In this document: piece after piece, positions 45,556 to 54,595 of the stretch
How the letters are laid out: every line of letters starts with the position of its first letter
Numbering within the stretch: position 1 is the first letter of the stretch
Position numbers and translations under genes: made by a program
Assembly (NCBI GenBank): GCA_040878325.1
Contig: JBBDMM010000016.1
Location: 69,354 to 132,312, forward strand
Length of the DNA: 62,959 nt
Source: Acidimicrobiia bacterium
GTDB taxonomy: Bacteria; Actinomycetota; Acidimicrobiia; Spongiisociales; UBA11373
Direction: 5' to 3'
The notes under the pieces: model-generated
Database searches by the model: none
What the model saw: the letters and a program-made list of their open reading frames with translations, nothing else
What the model was told of the DNA's origin: nothing

Positions 45556-46824
45556 TCACACGTGCCCCGGAAATTCTGCCGGATAGGCAGGGAATTCTGC
45601 TGCGAGCGCGGCGACCCGGGACCGTACCTTCGAGATCGCCGCCTTGTCGTCACGGCCATGGAGGGCAGCGGCGAGGAGTCGCCCGACTTCGGCCACCTCG
45701 TCTTCCTTCATCCCGCAGGTGGTGGCGGCGGGGAGCCCGATCCGCAGCCCCGACGCCCGGTAGGGCGGCCGGGGGTCGAAGGGGATCGTGTTGAAGTTCA
45801 GGGTGATGCCCGCCTTGTAGACCGCACGGGCAGCGTCCTTGCCGGTCAGGTCCTCGTCCACCGAACGGAGGTCGATGAGGAACAGGTGGTTGTCCGTGCC
45901 CCCGGACACCACCCGCACCCCCTCCCCCGCCACGGCCTCGGCCATGGCCGCCGCATTGGCGACGATCTGACGCGCATAGGTCCGGTAGTCCTCGCCGGCG
46001 GCCTCGTAAAAGCACACCGCCTTGGCGGCGATGTGGTTGTTGATGGGACCGCCCTGAGCGTTCGGAAAGACTCCCTTGTCGATCGCTGCCGCGTGATCGG
46101 AAATCGAGAGGATCAACCCCCCGCGCGGCCCCCGCATCGCCTTGTGGGTGGTGGCGGTGACGACGTGGGCGTAAGGCACCGGGCTCGGATGGGCGCCTCC
46201 GGCGATCAAACCGATGATATGGGCGGCGTCGACCATCAGGATCGCCCCTACCTCGTCGGCGATCTCGCGGAATGCCCGCCAATCGAGAAACCGCGAGTAC
46301 GCCGAATATCCGGCGACGATCAGCTTGGGGCGCTCCCGCCGCGCCACGGCGCGCACCTCGTCCATGTCGACGGTCTCCGACTGCGGGTCGACCCCGTAGG
46401 CGGCGAAGTCGAACAGGATCCCCGAGAAGTTCACCGGCGAGCCGTGGGTGAGGTGCCCGCCCTGATCGAGGCGCATCCCCAGGATCTTGTCCCCGGGCTC
46501 CAGCAGGCCGTAGTAGACCGCCATGTTCGCCTGGGCGCCGCTGTGCGCCTGGACGTTGGCGTGCTCGGCCCCGAACAGCCCCTTGGCTCGCTCGATCGCC
46601 AGAGATTCCATCTCGTCGACGACCTCACAGCCCTCGTAGTAGCGCTTCCCGGGATAGCCCTCCGAGTACTTGTTCGTGAAGACCGACCCGGATGCCTGCA
46701 TGACGGCCCGGGACACGAAGTTCTCCGAGGCGATCAGTTGGATGTGGGTGCGCTGCCGTTCGGCGTCCTTCTGGATCAACGCTTCCATCTCTGGATCGAC
46801 TTCGTGGAGCGGGGAGCCGAACAT
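45556..46824 (-). CDS. glyA: Serine hydroxymethyltransferase
   Basis: A 422-aa PLP enzyme that converts serine and tetrahydrofolate to glycine and methylene-THF. The PLP-lysine is in TATTHKAMRGPRGG; N-terminal QLIASENFVSRAVMQASGS and NKYSEGYPGKRYYEGCE are diagnostic. The ATG at 46824 has AGGA upstream and matches the family start; the open frame runs further upstream without similarity. It precedes the atp operon on the same strand after 67 nt. Confidence 0.96.
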   Translation of the reverse strand: MFGSPLHEVDPEMEALIQKDAERQRTHIQLIASENFVSRAVMQASGSVFTNKYSEGYPGKRYYEGCEVVDEMESLAIERAKGLFGAEHANVQAHSGAQANMAVYYGLLEPGDKILGMRLDQGGHLTHGSPVNFSGILFDFAAYGVDPQSETVDMDEVRAVARRERPKLIVAGYSAYSRFLDWRAFREIADEVGAILMVDAAHIIGLIAGGAHPSPVPYAHVVTATTHKAMRGPRGGLILSISDHAAAIDKGVFPNAQGGPINNHIAAKAVCFYEAAGEDYRTYARQIVANAAAMAEAVAGEGVRVVSGGTDNHLFLIDLRSVDEDLTGKDAARAVYKAGITLNFNTIPFDPRPPYRASGLRIGLPAATTCGMKEDEVAEVGRLLAAALHGRDDKAAISKVRSRVAALAAEFPAYPAEFPGHV

Positions 46825-46985
46825 CGGAGTCCTGGTGTTGGGGCTCCGAGGGTAGTGGGTCACCCGCATCGCCCGTCCCCGGCCGGCGCCGGCGGGGGGC
46901 GGGGCCGGCGGTCGACCTGCTGCCGGCAGGCTGGTGGCTCGCAAACTATCGTCCGGTGCGCACCCCATAGCGAAGGAGGATGGAA

Positions 46986-47402
46986 ATGGGAACCTTCGAC
47001 GGGTTCTTCGAGACTTTCGGGAATCTCGACTGGCTCGCCATCATCGTGGCCGTCGTGGTCGTGGGCGTGACTGTGGGCACGATCTTCTACGGCCCGACGC
47101 CGATCGGCAAGAAGTGGGCCACGGCGGCCGGGGTTCCCTTCAGCATGAAGGTCGACAAGCGCTATCTGCCGGGATTCCTCCTGGCCCTGCTCATCCAGAT
47201 CGGCGTCGCCTACCTGGGTGCCCTCGACGACATCGAGCACTCGCTGGTGACCGCGCTCGTCGTGACGCTGTTCGTCGTCGTGCCCGTGAGGTACGGGGAC
47301 GTCATATGGGCGAAGGGATCGAAGACCACGGCCCTGATCGACACCACATACATCTTCGGCGCCTTCGCAGTGGGCGGCTACGTCCAGGGACTGTTCGCCT
47401 GA
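46986..47402 (+). CDS. DUF1761 membrane protein
   Basis: A 138-aa protein with four predicted transmembrane helices of the DUF1761 type: WLAIIVAVVVVGVTVGTIFY and YGPTPIGKKWATAAG form the family start. An AAGGAGG at 46973-46979 directly abuts an ATG at 46980 but gives ideal spacing to the ATG at 46986, which I chose. Function unknown. Divergent from glyA. Confidence 0.82.
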   Translation: MGTFDGFFETFGNLDWLAIIVAVVVVGVTVGTIFYGPTPIGKKWATAAGVPFSMKVDKRYLPGFLLALLIQIGVAYLGALDDIEHSLVTALVVTLFVVVPVRYGDVIWAKGSKTTALIDTTYIFGAFAVGGYVQGLFA

Positions 47403-47415
47403 CCGGTGAGGTCTT

Positions 47416-47445
47416 GATGTGCTGGCCCGCGCGGGCCAGCACATC
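47416..47445. terminator. Perfect 30-bp palindrome between convergent genes
   Basis: GATGTGCTGGCCCGC (47416-47430) is followed immediately by its exact reverse complement (47431-47445) with no loop. Lying between convergent genes, it can terminate both directions, though it has no T-tract. Confidence 0.7.
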
Positions 47446-47478
47446 CGCGTCACGGCCGGGAGCTGGCGGTCGATCCGC

Positions 47479-48120
47479 TTAGCCCGGCCTCCCGGGGACC
47501 TGTCGCCTCGCTTCTCGCTCGGTGATCATGTCGGTGATGCCGCTGGCGGTGTAGGCGAACAGGGGGGCGATCGTCGCCGATCCGTCGACCGAGAGCAGAC
47601 CGAAGAGGAACGTGGCCAGGAGGAAGAACCCGACGGTCCCGATCCGCCGCCAGACCGAGTGGACTCCGGGATCGACCCGGAGCGCCAGCGCGCCGGCGAC
47701 CCCGAAACAGAGCACGACCGCGCTGCCGGGGTCGCTGGTCAACACCGAGAACAGCACGAAGCTCCCGATTGCAGCCGGAGCTAGCACCAGGCCCGTCTTG
47801 ATCGGCGTAGGCGCCCGGGACACGCGGCCGAGCACCACCAGCGATAGCGGAGCAATGATCAGCGCGGTCGCCACCCCGGCCCAGGCGTTACGGCTGTCGC
47901 CGTCCTCGAACGCGAATGCCGCCCCGATCGCCGAGAAGTACGCGAAGAGAAGGAGCACCGTCGCCCATGCGATCGCCGGCCACCGGCGCGGCCGGGCGTT
48001 GGGGTCACGGAACCGCTCGGCGCGGGCCACGATGCGTTCGGACTTGTCGCGGGTGTATCGGGCGATGTAGGCCTCGCGTTCGGCTTTCGGAGGCCGACGC
48101 GAACCCTTCTGGCGGCTCAT
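47479..48120 (-). CDS. Hypothetical membrane protein
   Basis: A 213-aa protein with a basic N-terminal segment (SRQKGSRRPPKAEREAYIAR, about residues 2-45) followed by about six hydrophobic helices such as AIAWATVLLLFAYFSAIGAA and IGTVGFFLLATFLFGLLSV. The ATG overlaps the tsaC stop by ATGA, so it is coupled. No family recognised. The frame extends upstream through tsaC and was trimmed. Confidence 0.7.
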   Translation of the reverse strand: MSRQKGSRRPPKAEREAYIARYTRDKSERIVARAERFRDPNARPRRWPAIAWATVLLLFAYFSAIGAAFAFEDGDSRNAWAGVATALIIAPLSLVVLGRVSRAPTPIKTGLVLAPAAIGSFVLFSVLTSDPGSAVVLCFGVAGALALRVDPGVHSVWRRIGTVGFFLLATFLFGLLSVDGSATIAPLFAYTASGITDMITEREARRQVPGRPG

Positions 48121-48692
48121 TTCGGGTTCAACCGTATCGGCCCCTGGCGGAGTACGACGGGGTCGGGCCCCGACAGGTCGACCACCGTCGAGGCCTCTCC
48201 CAGCCGGGCGACTCCTTCGAGGTACACCGCCACGCCGTATCCGAGAGCGAACCTCGCCTCGTCGGCTGTGCGTGCCGGGGGCTCCCCGCTCCGATTGGCG
48301 CTCGTCACCGCAAGCGGACCCGCCGCCTTGAGCAGCTCGAGGGCGACAGGGTGGTCGGGCACTCTGATCGCGACGGTCCCGCGGTCGTCGCCGATCCACG
48401 CCGGAGCATCCGGTGATTTCGGCACCACGACCGTGAGAGCGCCCGGCCAGTGACCCACCGCGTCGACCGCTCCCAAACCGCTGAGATCGGCGATCCCGGC
48501 GAACGCGTCGGCGTCAGCCCCGAGCACCGGTATCGGCGTTGCGGCATCCCGCTGCTTGACCTCGTAGAGGCGCGCTACCGCCTCGCGGTTGAAGGGATCC
48601 GCCCCGACCCCGTAGACCGTATCGGTCGGCACCCCGACCAGAAGCCCCCGCTGAAGCGCATCGAGTGCATCGGCGATCGCGTCTCGTGTCAC
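48117..48692 (-). CDS. tsaC: Threonylcarbamoyl-AMP synthase (Sua5/YrdC/TsaC)
   Basis: A 191-aa YrdC-domain protein that makes threonylcarbamoyl-AMP for t6A37 tRNA modification. Motifs: LLVGVPTDTVYGVGADPFN, YEVKQRDAATPIPVL and PLAVTSANRSGEPP. Without the extra C-terminal Sua5 domain. The GTG at 48692 is the start that fits the family; the upstream open frame includes heptamer repeats. It follows prmC, as in many actinobacteria. Confidence 0.92.
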   Translation of the reverse strand: MTRDAIADALDALQRGLLVGVPTDTVYGVGADPFNREAVARLYEVKQRDAATPIPVLGADADAFAGIADLSGLGAVDAVGHWPGALTVVVPKSPDAPAWIGDDRGTVAIRVPDHPVALELLKAAGPLAVTSANRSGEPPARTADEARFALGYGVAVYLEGVARLGEASTVVDLSGPDPVVLRQGPIRLNPK

Positions 48693-48730
48693 TTGGCCCC
48701 CGAAGCCGCATCGAGCGAGGCGGAGGAGGA

Positions 48731-48801
48731 GCGCAAAGCGCGATGCGCTATGCGCTGACGGGCCAAGCTCGTATCGGGTAGCGCACTGCGCATTGCGCAT
48801 C
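48731..48801. repeat. Heptamer arrays, GCGC-NNN type
   Basis: GCGCAAA, GCGCGAT, GCGCTAT, GCGCTGA (48731-48758) and, after a spacer, GCGCACT, GCGCATT, GCGCATC (48781-48801). They lie between prmC and tsaC; a longer array of the same unit lies on the far side of prmC. Confidence 0.85.
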
Positions 48802-48809
48802 GCGGGGTT

Positions 48810-49601
48810 TCACCCACAGCAGCTGGCTCCTTTGCGGGCGACCAGGATTCGATCGCGGCCGGCGAGGTCCTGGCGAATCTCTCGGTCGAACGCCGAGAAG
48901 AGTTGCATTGCCTCTTCGGACTGCCCGTCGCCGATCTCGCACAGGACCCACCCACCGATTCCGACCGCCCAAAGGGCATCGTCGGCAATGCGGGCGAGGA
49001 TCTCGGTTCCGCGGGGACCGGAGAACAAGGCCTGGTGCGGTTCGTGATCGCGGATTTCTGCGGGGAGGTGGTCGCCCGATGCCACGTAGGGCGGATTGGA
49101 CACCACCAAATCGATCCGGCCGTGCAGTTCGTCCGGTAGGGGCTCGAAGAGGTCGCCATGCAGAAAGGTGACCTCGAGACCGGTGATCGCGGCGTTCTCC
49201 TTGGCGAGCGACAACGCGCCCTCACTGATGTCGGTGGCGAAGACCCTCGCCTCCGGAAACGCATGCTTCAACGCCAGCGCCAGGCACCCTGACCCGGTCC
49301 CCAGGTCGGCGATCACCGTCCCGGGGCCAGCCCGGCCGAGCGAGCGCACCGCCTCCTCCCACAACCGCTCGGTCTCGGGGCGGGGGATCAAGGCCCGCGG
49401 GTCGATCTTCAGGGTGAGCGGCCCGAAGTCGACCGTCCCCTCCAGGTACTGGAGAGGCTCGCCCGCCTCACGACGGGCGATCAGGCGGTCCAATCGTCGG
49501 GCCTCATCGACGGTCAAGCCGGAGTCGACGGCAAGCGCCGACGCGGATCGGCCGCTGACCGCAGCCCAAAGGCGGGCGAGCTCGTGCGCAGGCAGGGTCA
49601 T
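48810..49601 (-). CDS. prmC: Release-factor glutamine methyltransferase
   Basis: A 263-aa methyltransferase that methylates the GGQ glutamine of RF1/RF2. N-terminal helical domain, then motif I VIADLGTGSGCLALALKHA and the catalytic NPPY in DLVVSNPPYVASGD. The C-terminus ends in a Cys pair (SCCG). The ATG at 49601 has TACCCT six nt upstream. The open frame runs on into the heptamer array upstream; those Cys/Met-rich residues are repeat-encoded and were excluded. Confidence 0.93.
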   Translation of the reverse strand: MTLPAHELARLWAAVSGRSASALAVDSGLTVDEARRLDRLIARREAGEPLQYLEGTVDFGPLTLKIDPRALIPRPETERLWEEAVRSLGRAGPGTVIADLGTGSGCLALALKHAFPEARVFATDISEGALSLAKENAAITGLEVTFLHGDLFEPLPDELHGRIDLVVSNPPYVASGDHLPAEIRDHEPHQALFSGPRGTEILARIADDALWAVGIGGWVLCEIGDGQSEEAMQLFSAFDREIRQDLAGRDRILVARKGASCCG

Positions 49602-49607
49602 AAACAA

Positions 49608-49613
49608 AGGGTA
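49608..49613 (-). promoter_or_regulatory. -10-like TACCCT for prmC
   Basis: TACCCT on the minus strand ends 6 nt before the prmC ATG. Confidence 0.4.
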
Positions 49614-49655
49614 TCCCGCTGACCGCTGCCGCTGCCAGCTGCCCGCCATCACTTC

Positions 49656-49704
49656 GCGCATTGCGCATTGCGCATTGCGCATTGCGCATTGCGCCTTGCG
49701 CATC
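49656..49704. repeat. Heptamer array, GCGCATT x5
   Basis: Seven in-phase 7-bp units: five exact GCGCATT, then GCGCCTT and GCGCATC. It fills the divergent gap between prmC and the S9 peptidase. The same unit recurs at 36542-36562 and 48788-48801. Confidence 0.9.
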
Positions 49705-49707
49705 GCC

Positions 49708-49713
49708 TATCTT
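49708..49713 (+). promoter_or_regulatory. -10-like TATCTT for S9 peptidase
   Basis: TATCTT ends 6 nt before the ATG at 49720, just after the heptamer array. Confidence 0.4.
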
Positions 49714-49719
49714 CACCGG

Positions 49720-51621
49720 ATGCCCTCTCTCCCCTACGGCTCCTGGCCTTCGCCGATCTCGGCCGACGCGGCCACCCGGAGCGGTATCCGTTTTACGGAC
49801 GCCATCAGGGTCGACGGCGCCGATCTCTATTGGGTCGAGAGCCGGCCACACGAGGGCGGCCGGTCGGCGTTGGTGCGCCGCGACGGCGCAGGCACGATCG
49901 CCGACTTCGGGCCCGCCGACTTCGACGCCCGGAGCCGTGTCCACGAATACGGCGGGGCGGCCTACATCCCCTTTGGGGGTGTGGTGTATGCCGCCCGGTT
50001 CGACGATCAGCGTTGGTATCGCCTCGAGGAAGATCGCGCCGACGCCATCACTCCCCCAGAGGAGCCCGGACCACGATTCGCCGATCTCACTGTGGGGGCC
50101 GGATGGGCGATCGGGGTTCAGGAGCGGCATTCGCCGGAAGGGGAGCCGGAGAATTCGCTTGCCCGGATCGACCTCGGGGGGGGTGCGCCCGCGGTCGTGG
50201 CCTCCGGCCACGACTTCTTCGCGACTCCGCGGCTCTCGCCCGATCAACGGCGCATTGCCTGGCTCACGTGGGATCACCCGAACATGCCCTGGGATGGCAC
50301 CGACTTGTGGGTCGCGGACATCGATGCCACCGGACTCGAAATCGGAGCACCAACTCATGTCGCCGGCGGGTCGGCCGAGTCGGTCCTGCAGCCCGAGTGG
50401 GGACCGGACGGTGCGCTGTACTTCGCTTCGGACCGCACCGGGTGGTGGAACCTCTATAGGTTCGACTCGACGGTCACGCCGGTGTTGATCGACGAGGCCG
50501 AGTACAGCCAGGAAATGTGGAATCTCGGTCTACGACGCTTTGCCTTCCTCGGCGACGGACGACTCGTGGTCGCCAAGGAGGCGGTGGACGGGGACCGGTT
50601 GGTGGTCGTCGAGCCACAGCCGCGGGAGCTCGACTTGCCGTTTCAGTCCTTGGGCACGTCGATCGCGACGCGAGGCTCTTCGGTCTTCGCGGTTGCGGCG
50701 GCATTCGATCGCCCCACATCGGTGGTGAGAATCGATGTGGACACGGGTGAAGTCGAGGTGATCCGAAGCCCCGACGGCCAGCCGATCGACCCTGGATTCA
50801 CGAGTATCCCCGAGCAGATCGTCTTCGACACCCCCGACGGCCCGGCCCATGCCCTCTGCTATCCACCACAGCATCCGAGCCACACCGGTCCGGAGGATGC
50901 GGCGCCACCGGCGATCGTGAACATCCACGGCGGGCCGACTTCACGTCTCTCGATGGGGCTCGACCCCGAGCGTCTCTTCTGGACCAGCAGGGGTTTCGCC
51001 ATCATCGACGTCGACCACGGAGGGTCGACGGGCCACGGAAGGGCGTACCGCGAGCGGCTCCGTGGCCAATGGGGTGTCGTCGACGTCCGCGACTGCGCCC
51101 TGGCGGCGGCCGAGTGCGCCCGAAGGGGTCTTGCCGACGCCTCGCGCCTGGTGATTCGCGGTGGGAGCGCTGGCGGGTTCACCGTCCTGGCAGCGCTCGC
51201 TCATCGGCACGAGTTCGCCGGAGGTGCGGCCAGATACGCCGTCACTGATCTGGAGACGCTCGCCGCCGACACCCACAAGTTCGAATCGCGCTACCTCGAC
51301 ACCCTCGTCGGACCGTACCCGGCCACCCGCGACCGGTACATCGAGCGCTCCCCTGTCACCCATTGCGACAGAATCACCGCCCCGGTACTGCTGCTCCAGG
51401 GCTCCGAGGACAAGGTGGTGCCACCCTCCCAGGCCCATGCGATGCGTGATCGGTTGCTCGCCAACGGCGTACACGTCGAATACATCGAGTTTACCGGCGA
51501 GGCCCACGGCTTCCGAGGGGCTTCGGCCCGCATCGGTGCGCTCGAGGCGGAATTGGCGTTCTTTGGCCGGGTGCTCGGCTTCGACCCCCACGACCGAACA
51601 GACGACGGCGGCTCCGTATGA
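49720..51621 (+). CDS. S9 family prolyl-oligopeptidase-like peptidase
   Basis: A 633-aa serine peptidase without a signal peptide, so probably cytoplasmic. An N-terminal beta-propeller (residues ~1-370; repeats such as ATPRLSPDQRRIAWLTWDHP) gates a C-terminal alpha/beta-hydrolase with nucleophile RGGSAGGFTVLAAL, acid in LLLQGSEDKVVPP and His in TGEAHGFRG. It resembles acylaminoacyl-peptidase/DPP-type members. A much longer open frame from 49096 runs antisense through prmC and was trimmed to this ATG. It interrupts the usual prfA-prmC neighbourhood. Confidence 0.9.
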   Translation: MPSLPYGSWPSPISADAATRSGIRFTDAIRVDGADLYWVESRPHEGGRSALVRRDGAGTIADFGPADFDARSRVHEYGGAAYIPFGGVVYAARFDDQRWYRLEEDRADAITPPEEPGPRFADLTVGAGWAIGVQERHSPEGEPENSLARIDLGGGAPAVVASGHDFFATPRLSPDQRRIAWLTWDHPNMPWDGTDLWVADIDATGLEIGAPTHVAGGSAESVLQPEWGPDGALYFASDRTGWWNLYRFDSTVTPVLIDEAEYSQEMWNLGLRRFAFLGDGRLVVAKEAVDGDRLVVVEPQPRELDLPFQSLGTSIATRGSSVFAVAAAFDRPTSVVRIDVDTGEVEVIRSPDGQPIDPGFTSIPEQIVFDTPDGPAHALCYPPQHPSHTGPEDAAPPAIVNIHGGPTSRLSMGLDPERLFWTSRGFAIIDVDHGGSTGHGRAYRERLRGQWGVVDVRDCALAAAECARRGLADASRLVIRGGSAGGFTVLAALAHRHEFAGGAARYAVTDLETLAADTHKFESRYLDTLVGPYPATRDRYIERSPVTHCDRITAPVLLLQGSEDKVVPPSQAHAMRDRLLANGVHVEYIEFTGEAHGFRGASARIGALEAELAFFGRVLGFDPHDRTDDGGSV

Positions 51622-51676
51622 CCCGGGTCCACGATCGAAATGCCGACAACCGGTGAGGGCGTAGAGTCCCGTGCCT

Positions 51677-54565
51677 ATGCGGCGCACCCTTGCCTTGCTC
51701 CTCACCATCGCTGCCGTGAGCGGGGCCTGCGGCGGCACTGCGACGGACGGCTCCAGCACCACCGCCGGGCCAGGGACCACCACCGCACCGACGATCCCTC
51801 CGCCGGACGGCGAGTTTCCCGGCGACGAGGAACTCCTCGCCCTCGACGATGAGGTCCGCCGGGGCGTCCTTGGCAACGGCCTCACCTATTACATCCGTGA
51901 GAACACCGCGCCAGGTGCGCGAGCCCAACTGAGGCTTGCGGTCAAGGCCGGGTCGGTGCAGGAGACGGCAGACCAGCGGGGAGTCGCCCACTACCTCGAA
52001 CACATGATGTTCAACGGAACCGAGCGCTATCCGGCCAACGAACTGATTCGCGTGTTGCAGCGTTTCGGCTCGGAATTCGGGGCCGATATCAACGCGTACA
52101 CCAGCTATGAGGAGACGGTCTATTTCCTCGATCTCCCCACCGACGATCCGGCGACGATCGAGGCGGGGTTCGATGTCCTCTTCGAGTGGGCCTCCGCCGC
52201 GACGCTCGACCCAGGCGAGGTGGATCTAGAGCGCGGTGTTCTCCTCGAGGAGTGGCGCATCCGCGACCAGGGGTTCTGGGGCCGTTACTTCGTGGGCGTC
52301 ACCGAACGCCTTCTCGCCGGCACCCTTTACGCCGAGCGCAATCCGCTAGCGGGACCGGCACTCCTCGACACGACGACAGTCGAAGGCCTTCGTGATTTCT
52401 ACGACCGGTGGTACCGGCCCGACAACATGGCGATCATCGCGGTCGGTGATTTCGACGCGGACGACATCCAGGTGCTTATCGAGGACCGGTTCGGCGACCT
52501 GGTGCCACGAGGCGGCCTCGATCCCGTGCCCATCGTTCCGACCGAGGCATTCACCGAGCCTGCCTTCTTGATAATGGCCGATCCCGAGTCGCCAGAGACA
52601 TTCGTGGAACTCAACTACCCGGTGCCCGTGGCCGGGGATCCGAGCACCGTCGGGTCCGTGCGCCGCGAGGTGGCCTCCCAACTCGCCTTCGACATCCTCG
52701 CAACGAGGCTCCATGAGGACACCTTGGGCACCGTCACCCCATTTTTCGACCCTTCCTTCGCTGCCAACCCGCTGGTGCGGACCCAGGCGAGCCCTGGAGT
52801 GGCGGCATACACCAACCCCGCCGACCTGGGCGCGACGACGGAGTGGCTGCTGATCGAGGTGGAGCGGGCTCGTGCCCTCGGTTTCACCGAGGACGAGGTC
52901 TCCCGGGCCGTCGAGCGCTACCGGGCGCTCGTCGAAGCCGAGTACGACCAGCGCGATTCCACCCAGGACCGCCAGCATGCCGCGGCCTACACCGAGCACT
53001 TCCTTGGCAACCATCCCGCGCCGACGGCGGAGGCGTGGCGAGACATCCAACTGCGCATCCTCGACGAGATGACGGTCGACCAGGTCTGGACCGCGTACGC
53101 CGGCACCGTGGAGAGCACGCACCCGCTCGTCATCCTCGCCGGACCCGAGTCCGCGGCACACCTCTTCCCCAGTGAGGCGGAGCTCCTCGCCTTGATCGAA
53201 CAAGTGGCCTCCACCCCCGCCCTCCCCCGTGCAGACGAGGTGATCGAGGTAGGGCCGCTGATGGCTCGACCGGAGCCCGCCGAGACAACTTCGCGCGGCA
53301 CTTTCTCCGATACCGGCCTGCCGATGATCGTGCTCGAGAACGGTGCGACGGTCGTGCTCTTTCCGACGACGATCCATGCCGGCCACCTCACGCTGCTGGC
53401 CAGCAGCCCGGGCGGATGGGCCGCCCTGGCAGAGAGCGCGGTCGCCGAGGCAAAGCTGATCGACTCGATAATCGGGGTGAGCGGCATCGCCGACCTCGAC
53501 GCCGTCGCCCTCGAACGGCATCTCGAGGGCGAGACCGTCTCGCTCGTGCCCTACGTGTCCGAGGTGGAGGAAGGCTTCTTTGGTGAGGCGGCCACCAAGG
53601 ATCTCGAAACCCTGATGCAGTTGCTGCACCTCCAGATGAGTGCTCCCCGGTTCGATCCGATCGCGATCGACATCGTGCAGAAGCGGTGGGCACCGATCGT
53701 GAGCGACCCATACGCGGTGCCCGATCGGGCCGTGGCGGTGGCACTGGCGGAGATTCGATTCCCCGGTGATCAGCGGTTCGGACACCTGGTGAGCCCCGAA
53801 GAGCTCGCCGCGCTCGATCTCGAGGAGGTGCGCGCGGCGTTCGCCGACCGCTTCGGCAACGCGGGGGACTTCGTCTTTGCCCTGGTCGGTGACTTCCAGG
53901 TGCCCGAGGCAGAAGACCTGGTCAGGCGCTACATCGGCACCCTGCCCGCGGCCCCGGGCCGCGAGGACCAGACGAACGTGCGCCCTGCGTCCCCAGCCGG
54001 GGTCGTCGAGGAAGTGGTCGAGGCCGGCACCGGAGTGAGAGGCGGGATCGTCTACCTGTTCAGCACACCGCTGACACTCGATCCGGATGTGAGAGTGGCT
54101 GCCGCCATCCTCGAAGCGATCATCCAGGACCGCCTCACCACCAAGATCCGTGAGGAACTCTCGGCCTCCTACTCGCCGTCCGTCCGGATCGCCGTCGTCG
54201 AGGATCCGGAAGACCTGGTCGACATCATCATCAGAGTCGACGGCGATCCCGAGAACCTCGGGCTCGTCGCGGAGGCAGTGCTCGAGACCCTGACCGATCT
54301 CGCAGTCGAAGGACCAACCGACGAGGAGTTCACGGTGGGCAGGGAACAGGTGCTGCGCAACTACGAGCTGATCAACAACGCCTCATTGGCGCAAGCCATC
54401 ATCTTCTCGGCCTTCAACCCCGGCGAGTTCTACAGCGAGATCATCGGCCGGATCGATCGGGTCGCGGCCATGGAGATCGATGCAGTCCGCACGCTGGCCG
54501 GCCAACTGATCACGCTCGACGACTACATCGAACTGCGGCTGGTGCCCGTGGGATTTACCGGCTGA
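51677..54565 (+). CDS. Surface lipoprotein M16 zinc peptidase
   Basis: A 962-aa pitrilysin-family protease with two M16 halves. Lipobox SGAC near residue 17 and a short Thr-rich linker place it on the outer face of the membrane. The zinc site is the inverted HxxEH in HYLEHMMFNGT with the downstream Glu in VDLERGVLLEEW. The second half (from about residue 540) lacks the zinc motif, as expected. The ATG at 51677 lies 9 nt after TAGAGT; a GTG at 51671 is an alternative. It and the S9 peptidase form a pair on the strand opposite to the prfA-prmC genes around them. Confidence 0.9.
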   Translation: MRRTLALLLTIAAVSGACGGTATDGSSTTAGPGTTTAPTIPPPDGEFPGDEELLALDDEVRRGVLGNGLTYYIRENTAPGARAQLRLAVKAGSVQETADQRGVAHYLEHMMFNGTERYPANELIRVLQRFGSEFGADINAYTSYEETVYFLDLPTDDPATIEAGFDVLFEWASAATLDPGEVDLERGVLLEEWRIRDQGFWGRYFVGVTERLLAGTLYAERNPLAGPALLDTTTVEGLRDFYDRWYRPDNMAIIAVGDFDADDIQVLIEDRFGDLVPRGGLDPVPIVPTEAFTEPAFLIMADPESPETFVELNYPVPVAGDPSTVGSVRREVASQLAFDILATRLHEDTLGTVTPFFDPSFAANPLVRTQASPGVAAYTNPADLGATTEWLLIEVERARALGFTEDEVSRAVERYRALVEAEYDQRDSTQDRQHAAAYTEHFLGNHPAPTAEAWRDIQLRILDEMTVDQVWTAYAGTVESTHPLVILAGPESAAHLFPSEAELLALIEQVASTPALPRADEVIEVGPLMARPEPAETTSRGTFSDTGLPMIVLENGATVVLFPTTIHAGHLTLLASSPGGWAALAESAVAEAKLIDSIIGVSGIADLDAVALERHLEGETVSLVPYVSEVEEGFFGEAATKDLETLMQLLHLQMSAPRFDPIAIDIVQKRWAPIVSDPYAVPDRAVAVALAEIRFPGDQRFGHLVSPEELAALDLEEVRAAFADRFGNAGDFVFALVGDFQVPEAEDLVRRYIGTLPAAPGREDQTNVRPASPAGVVEEVVEAGTGVRGGIVYLFSTPLTLDPDVRVAAAILEAIIQDRLTTKIREELSASYSPSVRIAVVEDPEDLVDIIIRVDGDPENLGLVAEAVLETLTDLAVEGPTDEEFTVGREQVLRNYELINNASLAQAIIFSAFNPGEFYSEIIGRIDRVAAMEIDAVRTLAGQLITLDDYIELRLVPVGFTG

Positions 54566-54579
54566 CGCCGGCAAATCCC
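54550..54579. terminator. Hairpin with the M16 stop codon in its loop
   Basis: GGGATTTACCGGC (54550-54562) pairs with GCCGGCAAATCCC (54567-54579) at 12 of 13 positions; the 4-nt loop TGAC contains the stop codon. Two CAGCCAC heptamers follow (54579-54592), so the site also serves the convergent prfA. Confidence 0.65.
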
Positions 54580-54595
54580 AGCCACCAGCCACCAG

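Noticed and set aside
49096-49719. A 208-codon in-frame upstream extension of the S9 peptidase
   Set aside because: It runs antisense through prmC and a heptamer array. The peptidase similarity and a TATCTT element both point to 49720.
52346-53785. A 479-codon open frame antisense to the M16 peptidase
   Set aside because: It is fully inside the peptidase gene on the other strand and has no recognisable domain.
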